Assembly: GCA_948567375.1 (NCBI GenBank) | Contig: OX419760.1 | Span: forward strand, 31,310,001 to 31,374,000 | DNA from: Lunularia cruciata | Taxonomy: Eukaryota > Streptophyta > Marchantiopsida > Lunulariales > Lunulariaceae | Length of the DNA: 64,000 bases | Reading direction: 5' to 3' | Part shown: positions 1 to 11,449 of the stretch, piece by piece | Layout of the letters: every line of letters begins with the position of its first letter | How positions within the stretch are numbered: position 1 is the first letter of the stretch | Translations under genes and position numbers: made by a program | Notes under the pieces: generated by a model | Databases searched by the model: none | What the model saw: the letters and a program-made list of their open reading frames with translations, nothing else | Told to the model about the DNA's origin: nothing

Positions 1-2223
1 TGTCTTCGTCTCCTCTTCCAAACTCAGTTCCCGAGTCCTGGGTAGTGCCTCCTTTAGTTCTTTCTGCAAGGCTTTAGCTTTGGCTTTTGCAAGGATCTTT
101 TCCTCCTTGGTAGAAAGAATTGCTTTTGGGCGCAGTCTCTTTGCCTTTCTAGAAGACGATGAGGTCGTACTCAGCTCTTTGGGATCATGCTTCTTCTTGC
201 TGGAGCGTGTCTCAAGTTTCAAAATTTCAAGGTCCGGCCATTCTCCTTCCGAGGCCGGACTCCCTTCTTGAGGTCTCTCTTCCTCAAGAGTGATACAATT
301 TACATTAGTATCCTCCTTTGGCTGAATTGCTGCACGCTCAACGGGGGTCTATACATACTTTACAGGCGGCTTTGGGTTTGGTGGGTGAGGGCATTGGTTG
401 CCCGTATGCCCCGATCCTTTACAATTTCCGCATAGGGGAACATACCCAATTTGCCTTCTTGGGTCGAGACAGTTTGGAGACCAATGTCCCATTGAGCCAC
501 AATTATAACAGGCTCTACGTGCAACATTCTGAGGGTGATTCTGGTTGCTCATCAGTGGTCTTCATGGAGGAGCATTGGGGTTATAATCCCTTGGTCCAAA
601 CCTCAGACCTTGGTATGATGTGTTCGCTTGAGGCTGTACGTCTTGTGTTTGGTACACAGCCTCTTTGTCCTCTTCTTGGTTCCATCCCAAAATCCATTCA
701 ATTTGCTGCACCAAGAATGCATTACAAGTATTGCATTTGGTGTTTGCATGGCCTGATTTGCCACATGCGGTGCACCATACATTTGATCTCCCAAATGCTG
801 GGGCCTTCCTTCTGTCCTTAGCCCCAATCATCTGGATCTTGAAATCCAAAAACTCCTTGATGAGGGCATCCAGCTTGGTATCCGCCTTATTTACACTCTT
901 TGCTGGAGGAGTCACTGGTTTCTTACCCCCACGTCTTCTGACTTGTCTTGGCTTTGATTCTTCTTTGGATTCCAAAGAAGAGCTCAAAGACGTGGAGGAC
1001 TAGTTCGAAGAAGGGGATGTGTTGCGTGAAGCTCTCCTTCTGGGCTTCTTGCCTTTCTTCTCCCGATTTCTCCGGTTACCGGCAGAGTGAGAGTGTGCCG
1101 CCTCGTAACAAGCGACATGTTTGAGTACTTTGTCAAAGGAAGTTACATTCCTCTCCCTTGCAAAGAATCGTATCTCTAGTGAAAGTCCCCCGAGGAACCA
1201 GGTAATGGCTTGGGAATCGGAGTAACCCACCACCCTCGATTGCTTGGGAACTCAGTTCAATAGTGCCATGAACCGCTCAGAGTAGTCTCTCAACTTCTCC
1301 TTCTTGCCTTGGTCTAAATTGTTGAGTGCCGCGAAGACACTCGTGTTGTTATCAACCTCCCGGAATTGTTCTAGGAAGTTGTTTCTCAAGTCTGCCCAGT
1401 CCGCTGGTACGAACTCCTTCTGGGTCACATGGGTATACTAGCTCTGAGCTTTCTTTCAGAGCAAACTTGGGAAAATTCTCAGTCGATCTGCAAAGTCATG
1501 CTCCTTGTTAGCAAAGGAGATGACCTTCGAATTCTTTGATGAATTCATCGGGGTCTTTGTCTTGTTCTGTCCCCTTGTACTGCTGATAGGCGTGTCGGGT
1601 GATGGGCAACGAAGTCATCATTTGATGCACTGGATCGGCTGAGGTAGTGCTGCACTTGACGGAATTGAAGGATTAGCTGGTATCGACACCGTGTTGTCAG
1701 CCCAAGGGTTCCAATTTGTCAAATTCAAGGTGGGGTCTTCTTTGACAATTTCTGCTATGAAGGTGTTGACTTCAACCCGAGTGGAAGATTCAGGATCAAC
1801 AACTTTGATTGGTTCTTCAAAATTCCTTCGGGACAATCAAGGAATCGTTCATAGAAGATGTTGACACTCGTCTTTAGCAAGTGTTCGTGCTGTCTTTTCT
1901 CAAACAAAGTTCTTCAAGGACACAACTTCCTTTACAGCTCTAAGGGAAGTTGGTGTACTGGGCCGCAATGCATATGTTTGGCCGCTCGATTCTTTCTTGT
2001 TCTTGGACGAAGAGGGAGATGCACAGTAGCCTTGCCAACCGCCTTTGCGTTTCTTGTGGTCAAGTTCTTGCAAGGCTTCTTGCACTTCGTAAAGGAGTTG
2101 AAAGTCCAACGCCTCTCGTTTGGTTTTGTCAACATTGGATGGGATGTTCAGACGTTCATCTTCTTCATGCTGAAGTGCTCATCTTTGAGCTCTCTCTTCC
2201 CGTTGTTCTCTCAATGCAGACAT
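1..2223 (-). pseudogene. Degenerate retrotransposon gag of the long-LTR element; pol lies beyond the left edge
   Basis: Read on the minus strand from an ATG at 2223, just inside the primer-binding site, most coding blocks lie in one frame. They include a charged N-terminal region, a capsid-like block around 1640-1000 (with residues such as SDSQAITWFLGGL), and a basic stretch. Three zinc-knuckle-like motifs follow: CTACGKSGHANTKC near 760, CYNCGSMGHWSPNC near 500 and CGNCKGSGHTGNQC near 430. The frame runs on to position 1 through a lysine- and glutamate-rich linker after a TAG near 335. Several in-frame stops (for example 2179-2181 and 1900-1902) and at least one local frame change near 1600-1300 show it is dead. 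Protease and reverse transcriptase are not in the window. A Ty3/gypsy-type gag is inferred from the capsid-plus-knuckle layout and the PBS type. Confidence 0.75.
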
Positions 2224-2286
2224 TCATATTGTGTTGATACCCAGTTTCAAATTTGGCTTTGTATTCTTCCACTTCCGAGATTTGTA

Positions 2287-2304
2287 TCCCTAGCAGCGGC
2301 GCCA
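2287..2304 (-). other. Primer-binding site, tRNA-Asp type
   Basis: Immediately inside the LTR end on the minus strand, after a short T run, lies TGGCGCCGCTGCTAGGGA. From memory, many plant Ty3/gypsy elements use a PBS complementary to the 3' end of tRNA-Asp; this matches at 15 of 18 positions. Its place between the LTR end (2312) and the gag ATG (2223) fixes the element's orientation and the LTR boundary. Confidence 0.7.
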
Positions 2305-2311
2305 AAAAAAA

Positions 2312-5300
2312 TGCGACAACCCGGCAAATATCACTTTTGCGGTAATCAGGTAAGTAAAGTTTGTTCCTACAGAGATACAATTCAGAATTGGTCAAATACA
2401 AAGTCAAAAGTAACAATATAGTTCTTCTTGGTTGCGTCTTTAATCTCTCAGGTAGAAACCACACCCAAAAGAGAGTACCAAGCACTGATTTGCAGTCTTG
2501 ACACTAATTCACACTTCTTAATCACAACACCTTCAATTCTTTCCAAACAATCTTGATTGTGATGATTAAGGCTCTCCTAAAAATGGCACTTCACTGCAAA
2601 ACGACTTTACCTCAAAGTTGTGTTCCACTCCTCCACTGAAGGCACAACTTCCTCGATCAAAATTGCTTCACATCAACTTCACACTGCACTCACAAATGCA
2701 GAATACTACCAACACTACAATTCCTCTCAGATCTGTCAAGGCATTGCTTCGATTGCACTTCACTCAGGATCAAACACACAGAATGAAGATCAAGGATGTG
2801 GAATCCAACATCCAACATGCACACGAACTTGCACTTTGAATTTCTTCACACACTCACAAACACAAGTACAACGTTGATACTCAAAATCAAGCTCAAGCGA
2901 CGAGCACTGCTTCACAACACTTTGCTTTATCTATTCTCATAAATAATGAGCACTAAACAACATAATACTGCAAATGTCACTCTTAAATAGTGAATCAATC
3001 GACAGTTCTAAAAACTATATTGTTCTACAACAACCTTTCTAACCTGCAGATCCAAAACGACAATCCACCTCTTCATATCTACCTCTTCAAATCTCAAAAC
3101 TGTTACTAATCCGATCCGATGTCTACTTCTTCCTTGGCTTTCAACCCCGAACCCAAAGTAAATTTACTTCCTACTACTCTGTCCTCGGTTTTCATATCTT
3201 CTACCTCTTCTACCAATTCCAACAATTCTCTTTCTTGATCTGAAATTGCACTACTGGGTAATCTATCTAACTCTTCATCTCTCAACCCACTCTTCTCTAA
3301 TGTCTCCATCGGTAACTCCGAAGACATTTGCACTCCTATGTTATGTACTTCAGGTTTTGCTTTAACATCTTTCCAAATTTTTTCTATCTCTATTTTCACT
3401 AAGTCTTATCTAATTGAAATGTTGTCTTCTACCTCTAAGATCTTCCTGTCTACACAAGTTCTGAGACTAATTAATAAGGCATTCATATATGTATCCTTCG
3501 CCTGTCTTCGCCTCGTCTCCTGCACCAACAGCTTCAACTCGTGTAGTCTTGTCTCTTCAATCCAAACATTGGCCTCTATACTTAGCATTGCATTCATCCG
3601 GAGAACTATCTCCTTCAAAGGCTCCAATCTCATCTTCCGCTCTTGTTCTTGATCCGCAAGCTAGTCCTCCTTGTACATTGCCAATTCTGATTTGAACTCA
3701 GTTTTCATTGTCTCCTTCTCCTTCTCCTTTTGTACAACTCTCTCCTCCTGATTATGAAGTAACTCTCGTAATCTTTCTTCTTCTCTATATTGTGCTGCCA
3801 ACTCTCGTTGCCAAAGTTGCTTCTTCTCCTCGACACTCTCCATCACCCTATTGAGCTCTTGATCCTTTGCAGCTACTCTCGCCATAGCATGGATAACCTC
3901 TACTCTTGAATCAGCAAACTGCTGCTTCAAGATCTCGTACTCAGCTACTTGTCTCTCCCTTGCTATGTCACTCTTCTTCACAAGATCCTCTCGATAATGC
4001 ACTTCTCTCTTCCAGTCTTCAATTACCTGACTTCTCACTACTGCCTCTGCTTGCAGTACTTCTTTTTCCTCCTCACCTTGGGTTATACTCTTCTTCAACT
4101 CCGAGTTTTCTTCTTCCAGTCTTGTTAATACTTGCAACACAGTCTTCACCTTTGGACAAGTTGACTGCATCTCCTTCTTCCTGTACTCTAGCTTCACCAA
4201 CAGAGGACACACAACTTCTCGCAGGTACTCCACTCCATCATTGGCAACTTCTTCAACCTGTGGAGTGATCTCCTTCTTTACCTCTTCTTCTCCCGATACT
4301 TGCCTTCTTCTCTGCACTCATCATATCGGAATAGACGCCTCACTTCCTGAGCTTTCAAGTGCTTCTTCCTTCACCATACTCATACCTGCTTTGTATTTTG
4401 CCTTACGTCTCGAGCAAACTCCTCTATGTACTACAATCTTCTTTTCTTCGGGCTCATTTACTTTGTCTTCCAACTGTGTGTTGTCCTCGGCTTTGATTTC
4501 TGCCTGCACTTCTTCTTCTTCTGCAGCAACTGGTGCCGATGTCATTTCTCCTCCTTCATCGCTGTCGCTACTCGTATCTCCACTGTATAGCATTAGCTCG
4601 GGCTCCTCCTTGTGTTTCAAGTCTTTGGTCTTAAGCTCCGCATCACCTTCCGAGTCTTCATCTTCCGACTTGATCACCACCATACCTCGCCTCGGGTTGC
4701 CTCTCCTGGTCTTCCGAGGTTTCTTTGTGTCTTCGGCTTCAGCCTACCAACTTCTCTTCTTTGAGTTTGGAGTACTCACTTCGATCTCCACATTCTTCCC
4801 CGTCTTCATATAGTAGTCATCGGTGCTCCTGATTTGCAAAATGTATTGCTGCTCCTTGACATCGACCTCCTTTCTCAAATCAGGATGGAAGTGCGACACC
4901 ATCCAAGTTTGCTCCGCCGAGTTCAGCAAATTCAACCCGAGGTAGAAATGTGCTGCAAATTGCACGATGTAGTGTGGAGGCGATTTATCCCGTAGATTCC
5001 ACACCATTTGTCTTGTTCTACCATGGAAACACCTCGCCCTATTGATCGGTTCTCCTGCAAATAACTTGTGAAAGAACACCGCTTGGTGTTTTATCACATA
5101 TGTGGTTCTCTCCGGCTTCTGAATGGCCATCAATGCACTTACAATTCCTCTCTTCACACGGTCTTTGTAGCTCTCAACTTTGTACCCATTCTTCCTCCGC
5201 TTTGACGAGAATACATCTCTGACCTCTTGAGTTTCTTGAGCTATTTCTCCCTTCCACAAGAACATGGCCCCCTGCTCCAAGCCTGCTTCCTTCCCGAGTA

Positions 5301-6092
5301 TGAGTCTCCAATCTGACTCTGTCCAGCAAGCCAGATTTCCTCTCTTCCCTTCTTCCTTGGGTCCATCAAGACACTTGCTCTCGATGATTTCTGTCATGAA
5401 ACTTGGAAAGTTCACATTCTAGTTCCATGCCAAGAAAGTGATCCAAAGTCGGCTCAAGACTTCGATCCTAGCGATCACATCTAACCTCCAAATCGCATGA
5501 TTTCTCATTGCGAATTCAGAGTTCTTCTTTCCTCCTCCCATCTCTTCTGCCTTCTCACTATCTCTTGATTTCACTCTTGTGACTTCTCCCTTACACACTA
5601 ATGCGATTCCAACTCTATTTCCCTTCCCACAATCACTTGCAAGACGACTTCTCAATGGCAACGGAAAATTGCTCGACATTTCTTTGTTGCGAGTTTGAAT
5701 TTTATAGAGTTGCGCTTTCTTCGTCTTTTGTCACTTCAAGTTTCTACCAAGAAATCACACCTCCTGCATGCACCTGTCACTATCAATCAAACTTTGCGCG
5801 TATGGGCCGCCAGTTTTGAACAATCCCTTCTTGAATTTCTTGCCCCGACAAAAGGTTGTTAGACTGACTTTGCCTCGGGTTGAGCTCCCCCCAATACAAA
5901 GACACCTTACTTTGGGTTGTATCCTGATAGGGCATTTCCGAGTACTTCGCCTTATAACCCGAAGTCACTTTACTTTGGGTTTCATCCTGAAGACTCTTTT
6001 CTTCGCCTTCTTCGGCCATACAAACGCAATCCGACTTCTCTATACACTTCTTCTTCTTTATTTTGACAAAAACAAAAAATGTGGGCACCACA
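2312..6092 (-). mobile_element. 3.78-kb LTR (5' LTR) of a long-LTR retrotransposon, containing its own large reading frame
   Basis: On the minus strand it opens with TGTGGTGCCCACATTTTTTG at 6092 and closes with GGGTTGTCGCA at 2312, directly before the PBS. The same ends bound the copy at 59071-62874 on the plus strand (3804 bp), and the two align along their whole length. In both, the internal reading frame starts 413 bp after the LTR start, and in this copy it ends about 0.8 kb before the LTR end. The target duplication cannot be tested here because the other end of the element is outside the window. Confidence 0.85.
3106..5679 (-). pseudogene. LTR-encoded coiled-coil protein (858-codon frame, several stops)
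   Basis: All coding blocks from 5679 down to 3106 share one frame, broken by stops at 5419-5421, 4744-4746, 4318-4323 (two), 3661-3663 and 3404-3408. No frameshift is needed. The order is: a basic N-terminus starting MSSNFP; a globular region of about 280 residues with HQAVFFHK, the PIN[WR]A...FH segment and AHFYLGLNLL; a strongly acidic region of about 120 residues; a long Glu/Lys/Arg-rich coiled coil of about 220 residues; and a second helical block with MNALL and DRKILEVEDNI. The plus-strand homologue at 59484-62100 reads a Trp or Gln at several of these stops. The globular part faintly resembles plant 'putative transposon protein' domains. The function is unknown. Confidence 0.75.
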
Positions 6093-6479
6093 TACAGATT
6101 GAAGGAAGCTTAGAGTACAAGTTGAAATTGGCTTGATGGTAGAGCAAGAAGGCTCTAAAGCTCATTTTGACAAAAAGCACAGAGTTTTAGAGTAGAACGC
6201 TCCAGTCTTGTTAAGAAGAGTAGAGGGTTCTACTTGTTGGATGCCACGTATGCTTAGATTAGTAGTGACAAATCTATGCACAACTTCTTATTCATAAGAT
6301 CCACAGCTAGACATCCTATGTGTTCCCAAAGAGAGAAAGGCTTAGTACAAAAATGGCCCAACTCCTTCTCTTAGTTCTACTATGCAAAAGCAAGGAATGT
6401 TTTCTTCCTCTTTTCCTCAAACACTTCTTGCACCAAGGATTTCATCTTCTTTGCTTCTTCCTTGTAGTGACCTTGGCTT
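6093..6479. other. Spacer without recognised gene
   Basis: This is AT-rich sequence between the long LTR and a diverged solo LTR. The segment near 6395-6470 is pyrimidine-rich, like coding relics of the long-LTR family read on the minus strand, but no residue motif could be matched. Confidence 0.5.
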
Positions 6480-7182
6480 TGTAATACCCATTGGTGCATG
6501 TGTACTCTATAGGGATATTAAGCTTGGTATTGCAAGTAGTGGAGAAATATTATCTATATGGAGTTTAGTTAAGCTTTACATTAATCATGATTTGCTAGAG
6601 TAAGTCTTGGCTACGATAAAAGTGACCCTATTCTAGAGGGAAGAGAAAATAGTGAGCACCACTATTTTATCTTCAAGTGTATTGATTTGGTATTATTCTT
6701 AGTTATTTGACTTTGAGGAAAGAGTTGAGAACTCTTTGGCCCTCAAGCCTTGTTGGTGTGGACTAGTTTTATAGTCTAAGGATAGCCCATGTGAAGGAAT
6801 CCTTGACTTACTTAATAAGTGAGGATAAGACTACCTACTCATGGGACTATTCTCATGTGCTAGATATTCCCTTTAGACATTTTGACTTTATTTGACTTTT
6901 AGTCTAGTAACTTGAGTTACTTTAGTAATTAGTAACTTTGTTGTGTAAAATTTTCACAAGTATATAAGCTAAGGGTTGAGGAGGTACTCATTATCCTTTC
7001 ATTTATATATATCTCTCTCATTGAGTTCTTTAAAGAGCAATGTCTTGAGTCTTAGAGGTGCCTTGGAGTTTTAGCCTTGGATGAGTGTGATAGAGTTGGG
7101 GTTCCTTGCCTTCTAAGCTTATGGTGTGCTACCTTAATAGCCATTAGAGGTTCATCTTGAGTGAGAGATAAGCCAACTTACA
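6480..7182 (+). repeat. Diverged solo LTR of the 692-bp Ty3/gypsy family
   Basis: It begins TGTAATACCCATTGGTGCATG and ends GATAAGCCAACTTACA. It aligns along its whole length with the LTRs at 11450 and 18589, including the GAGTTACT...TAATTAGTAACTTT block and the TATATAAG promoter-like box near 6960. It is clearly older than those LTRs. No target duplication is visible (GGCTT on the left, ACTCC on the right), consistent with age. No internal region or second LTR accompanies it. Confidence 0.85.
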
Positions 7183-7299
7183 ACTCCATGTCACTTCTTC
7201 CTAGAGCTTACTCTCTTGGTTCTTCCTTGTTTAAATTTCCTTGTGCATCCTCTGTATCAAGGTGGTAAAGTCCACAATCTCTAGACATTTATGTTGGTA

Positions 7300-9437
7300 T
7301 TGGGGTGGTAAGCCTTCCATCAACTGCAAAACTGCCCCCACCAAATGAATGACAAATTGAGCTCCCTCCAAAACTTATTTGGCAATAATTTGGCTTGATC
7401 CTTCCTCCTTTGCTTGTGGGACTGGGACTTTTACTTCCTCTATGATCTCTATTGGATTATTCTTTGCCTCGACATCTATTTCTTCTTCACGTTTGGCCAC
7501 ATCCTTATCTTTAGGTGAAAGGACATTTTGAACTTTGGCATAAGTTCCTCTCCTTCATTTGAGTGCTTCTCCTTCTTTTTCTGAAGATGGGGATCAAGGA
7601 GTGGGGCTCATGGGTTTGGGCTCTAGTCTGATCACCTCCTTCTAACTTCATCTACCTCATGTCCCACTTCTTCATGGTCTTTTGTCATTGGAAGTTTGGG
7701 AGCAAATTGAGCATCCTTGAACTATTCTTCTTCTTTGTTGTCCTTCCTCTTGGACTATAAAGTGAAGGGAATTTTTATTCTGCTTTAGTCTCTTCCTCCA
7801 AACCAACTTCTTCTTCTTCATTAGTATTGGAGATCACTTTGATGATTGGAGGTTCTTCTTTGCCCGCTTCTTGGTTGGTGTGGCTACTTGTGTCAATGGT
7901 GCTCATTTCTTCTTTGGCTTAGTACTCACTACTTCTTTGTCCACAAGCCAAAACTTGCCTGTTTGGGCAAATATTTCATCCACCTCCTAATATTCCTTGA
8001 TCATTGACTTCTCCTTGGGTTGGGAAATAAAGTAATCTGTAGTAGCGTAATGGCTCAAGCTCCTCCTTGTTAAAACATTGAGACCCATGTTGGAATGGAT
8101 TGCAAACAAGGCCAAGTAAGTGTCTCCTCTCTCATCTAAGAAGTCTTGGTGAAGGGTTTGGGCTTGTAAGTAGAACATGCAAGCCCAATTCATAGGCTTG
8201 CCTTCATACATCTTGTGAAAGAATATGGCTTGGTTATTTGTTAAGTAAGTTGTCCATTTGTGACAAAACAGCTTCATAATTGATTCTACAATTGCCTGCT
8301 GGGTTGGGTCCTTATAGTTGAGAACTCACCAACCAATTGTTTCTGTTGCAAGGTTCCCCATTGGTGGCCTTGATCTCTTGGGTCAACTCCTAGTCATAGA
8401 ACTTAATGTCAATTGTTATTTCTCCTATTGGGCTGCATCAGGATAGAGGATATTCCTCCAATCCTCCTCAGTCAAGCCCATAGGGTTCACTCTTAGGTCC
8501 TCACTACTCTTCTCCTTTTGGCTTATTATCTCATAAATGATCTCAAAATCAGTTGCATCCCAATCCTAAAGCAAGAATCCCATATGCTTGCTCTGAATCA
8601 AATCTCCTCTATAGTACACCACCCAAGCATTCATTGTTGGGCTTTGGAGGCTGGCTTTAGTGGCCTTTCTCATGGGTTTTTGAACAAACATCGCTCTCTC
8701 AAGGACTAGAGAGAAAAAGTGAAGTTTGGTTTGGCTTCAAAGGATAGAAACTGCAATAACAGAGGATTGAATTTGAGATTGATTGTGCTTAATCAATCAC
8801 TTACAATGAAAAATTGAAAATTTCCATTCCTCACTTTGTTTTTTATGCAAATTCTTCAATTATTCTTTAACTAGGTAGGGGTTGGATCATCTTTCTTCCT
8901 TGTCACTCATTCAATGAAGAATTTTGCTTGCAAATGCAAATCATCACTCTTTCTCTCAATGGTCTTGGTGCATGCAATAGGCTAAATGCCAACAGTCCTC
9001 CGCATCATGCAAACCACCCTTCTTGATTTGGACCAATCATTGTTGAATTTGTTGGCACCACATTCAAATTGGTGTATGGTGCTTGTCATGTATAAGGTTT
9101 GGGTAAAAATGAAGCAGAGAAAACTCATTTGGCTGAGTTTCAATTGCTGGGTGAAGTGCTATCGGGCCAAATGGCACCCTATATAGAAAGCTTTGGGCCA
9201 AAGTCCTTCTTTCCTGAACCATTCACCTTTGATCACCCTTTGGTCTTGATATGGTTCCTTTAGTGTTTGTCCAACATAGAATCTATCATTTGGGTTGCTG
9301 GCTCAAGAGTCACAACTCCAAAGAATGCACTATCTATAGGTTTTCCTACCAAAATGATGGAATAGACTAGTACTTCCTCATAAAAAAGTAAAAATTAATA
9401 ATAAAAAAGCAATTAACACAAAAATGTGAGCACCACA
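7300..9437 (-). mobile_element. Old relic of the long-LTR family (5' half of LTR and N-terminal half of its protein)
   Basis: On the minus strand the family start motif reads TGTGGTGCTCACATTTTTG at 9437. Downstream, 8277-7987 encodes a recognisable stretch of the globular domain with NQAIFFHKMYEGKPMNWACMF and NMGLNVL, matching HQAVFFHKMFAREPINW and LGLNLL of the copy at 60000-60300. Below 7900 comes a Glu/Asp-rich coding relic matching the acidic region. Stops and frame changes are frequent. The 3' half of the LTR is not found in place, and the lower boundary near 7300 is approximate. Confidence 0.7.
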
Positions 9438-9579
9438 ATAACTCCTAGGCAAGGACAATGACACCAAAAAAGCACACTATCTAAAACAACAAAGAATAGT
9501 CATTCAACCAAAGTATATAATTTCAGTGAATTTTCAAAAGTGATGGTTTAGCATGAGAGGTACTCCTCTTCTCTGAAGG

Positions 9580-9795
9580 TATTCCAAATAGTATGTGAAG
9601 ATAAGTGTACCTCCATCTTTTAAGTGTTCCTCTGACCCATACTCTATCATTTGGGTTGTTGGCTTAGGAGTCACAACTCCAAATAATGCTCTATCTATAG
9701 CTTTTCTTGCCAAAATGTTAGAATAGACTAGTACTTCCTCATAAGCAAAGTTGAAATTAGAAAAAATAATTAACACAAAAAATGGGCACCCTAAA
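9580..9795 (-). repeat. Second partial LTR 5' end, direct repeat of 9240-9437
   Basis: The stretch 9648-9795 repeats 9285-9437 at high similarity: both hold the GGGTTG[CT]TGGCT, CTATCTATAG and TAGACTAGTACTTCCTCATA blocks and end in AATTAACACAAAAA followed by a degenerate family start motif. The flank after 9793 also resembles 9575-9615. This could be a tandem duplication of about 360 bp, or two nested insertions of the same LTR. Confidence 0.6.
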
Positions 9796-9819
9796 GGTAT
9801 CCCAAAGATCATGTGAAGA

Positions 9820-9960
9820 CAAATGTCCTTCCAAAGACAAGGGATATGTTCTTCCAAAGACCCGCCCTTCTTTGGAAGGCACTTACCTTCCTCGAACATC
9901 TTTGCTTCTTCCAAAGACCAGAACCTAAGGTCTTCCAAAGATTATTTCCATCTCCTTGCA
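9820..9960. repeat. Cluster of a short TTCCAAAGA repeat
   Basis: CTTCCAAAGA occurs four times within about 130 bp (near 9827, 9853, 9909 and 9933), with its reverse complement TCTTTGGAA once near 9870. The motif reappears near 20777, on the far side of the inserted gypsy element, which supports those two sides once having been closer together. Confidence 0.5.
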
Positions 9961-10189
9961 AAGGCACAATGTTCATTGATCTTCTTCAAAGTGCAAACAC
10001 AAATCAAGAAAATTTCATGAGAGAGTTTGAGAAAGCAACAAAGAGCAAAGAAGCTCTTTCACTTGATTTACCAATTGTTACAAGACAATGTAGCACTTCA
10101 AATGTTGTGCTTAAATAGCTACAGGCTCATGAAACTAAGAACTACAACAAAACTAACAAACAACCACTACTAGAAATGCCTAATAGTTA

Positions 10190-11449
10190 ATCATGGCCAC
10201 TATAAGTGCATCTCAAAGAGAGTATAAAGAGTGCACAGTAGGAATGTCATGCTGCACCACTACCTCCACTACCGGTTCTAATGACTTTGATGCTTCTTCA
10301 AAATTCTCTTCTAACTCTAAAATCTCCATTACCTTGTCTAGAAAAGCTCTAATTGATAGTAAATTCATCCTCAAGCTCTCCTTCAACTCTTAAAACTCCC
10401 TTGTTATTCTAGTCCTAAGTCCTAAGGTGATCCACTTCAATGTCTTGTCTTCAAGCAGCTCCATGAGTTTCTGACCTGCAAGTTTGAGCTCATGTACCTC
10501 ATTTGTGGTAGTGGTGCTCTTTACAAAATCCACCATTAACTCATCTATGGTGTCACATACTAGTCTGACTGTGTTCTAGTGTTGTTGCACCATTGACACC
10601 TTCAAGACTAATTGCACCTTCACTTCACCATCTTGAAGAGTCTTGGTTGGTGCAAAAGTAGGAGCTACTACCAAGAGCTAGAGCTTCTTGTGCTTCTCCT
10701 TGTTCAAACAGATTGTTGCGGTGATGTGCTCTTGATGCACCACCTGCAATCTGTCCAATAGATTCTTCCCTATTTCTTGATACTCAATGATGCAAAGACT
10801 TGTCTACCTCTAGTAGGTGATCTCCGGTCTCTTCATAACTCACCTTCTAGATGGCCACCAATGCTTGGTCACTCATCAATTGCCTTGTCTAGCTTCAAAT
10901 TACAAGATCTTCTTCTTGGATTTTTCCTTTTCTTTGGCTGCCAACTACCAAATATCCGCTTTTGTCTTCCAAAGGGTCTCAAATTAACTCTTCACCAAAC
11001 AATGTTCATCTTCAAGTAAAGAATTTTGCATCATGGTCAAGTCTTTCTCCAATTCCTTGATACAATTGTCACTATTTTAACTGCTTGCTCCTCTTGCTCT
11101 CTAGAGGCAACCTTTCAAACATCTATCTCTTCTTGCAAAGCAATTCACTTTGCACCTTGTTTCTTTAACTCCTCTCAAAGATAAAGTACCTCACTCTTCA
11201 AGGAAGTGACTTTGGTTGTGTGCTAGTCCACTTTGGCATGCATCTTGGTCACCATTTTTGAATACCTAGATACTTGCAGACATCTCTTCTCATATGTTGG
11301 ATGAGTATCAAACATACAATAGAATATATTGAGTATACTTCACCGTAGGCATTTCCTTAATAACCAAATATGTTCTCTCCTTGGTCCATTGCCTCTCTGC
11401 CTTGATGAGTTGGGAGGTATCTTCTTCTTTGGGTACTTGCATTTGGTAC
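10190..11449 (-). pseudogene. C-terminal (coiled-coil) half of an old LTR-encoded protein, left side of a split copy
   Basis: Minus-strand translation gives a helical, Glu/Lys/Leu-rich stretch with many stops. It includes NEVHELKLAGQKLMELLEDK and then MNLLSIRAF followed by DKVMEILELEENFEEA. These align with HKLKLLVQET, LNALLINP and DRKILEVEDNI of the copy at 61600-61770. The reading starts exactly at the gypsy insertion (11450); the N-terminal half resumes on the other side at 19281. Nothing else is seen in this stretch. Confidence 0.65.

Noticed and set aside
318-821. 167-residue plus-strand open frame
   Set aside because: It is the antisense shadow of the minus-strand gag with its zinc knuckles; no domain of its own.
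4241-4813. 190-residue serine-rich plus-strand frame
   Set aside because: Antisense of the acidic and coiled-coil part of the LTR-encoded protein; serine runs are the complement of Glu codons.
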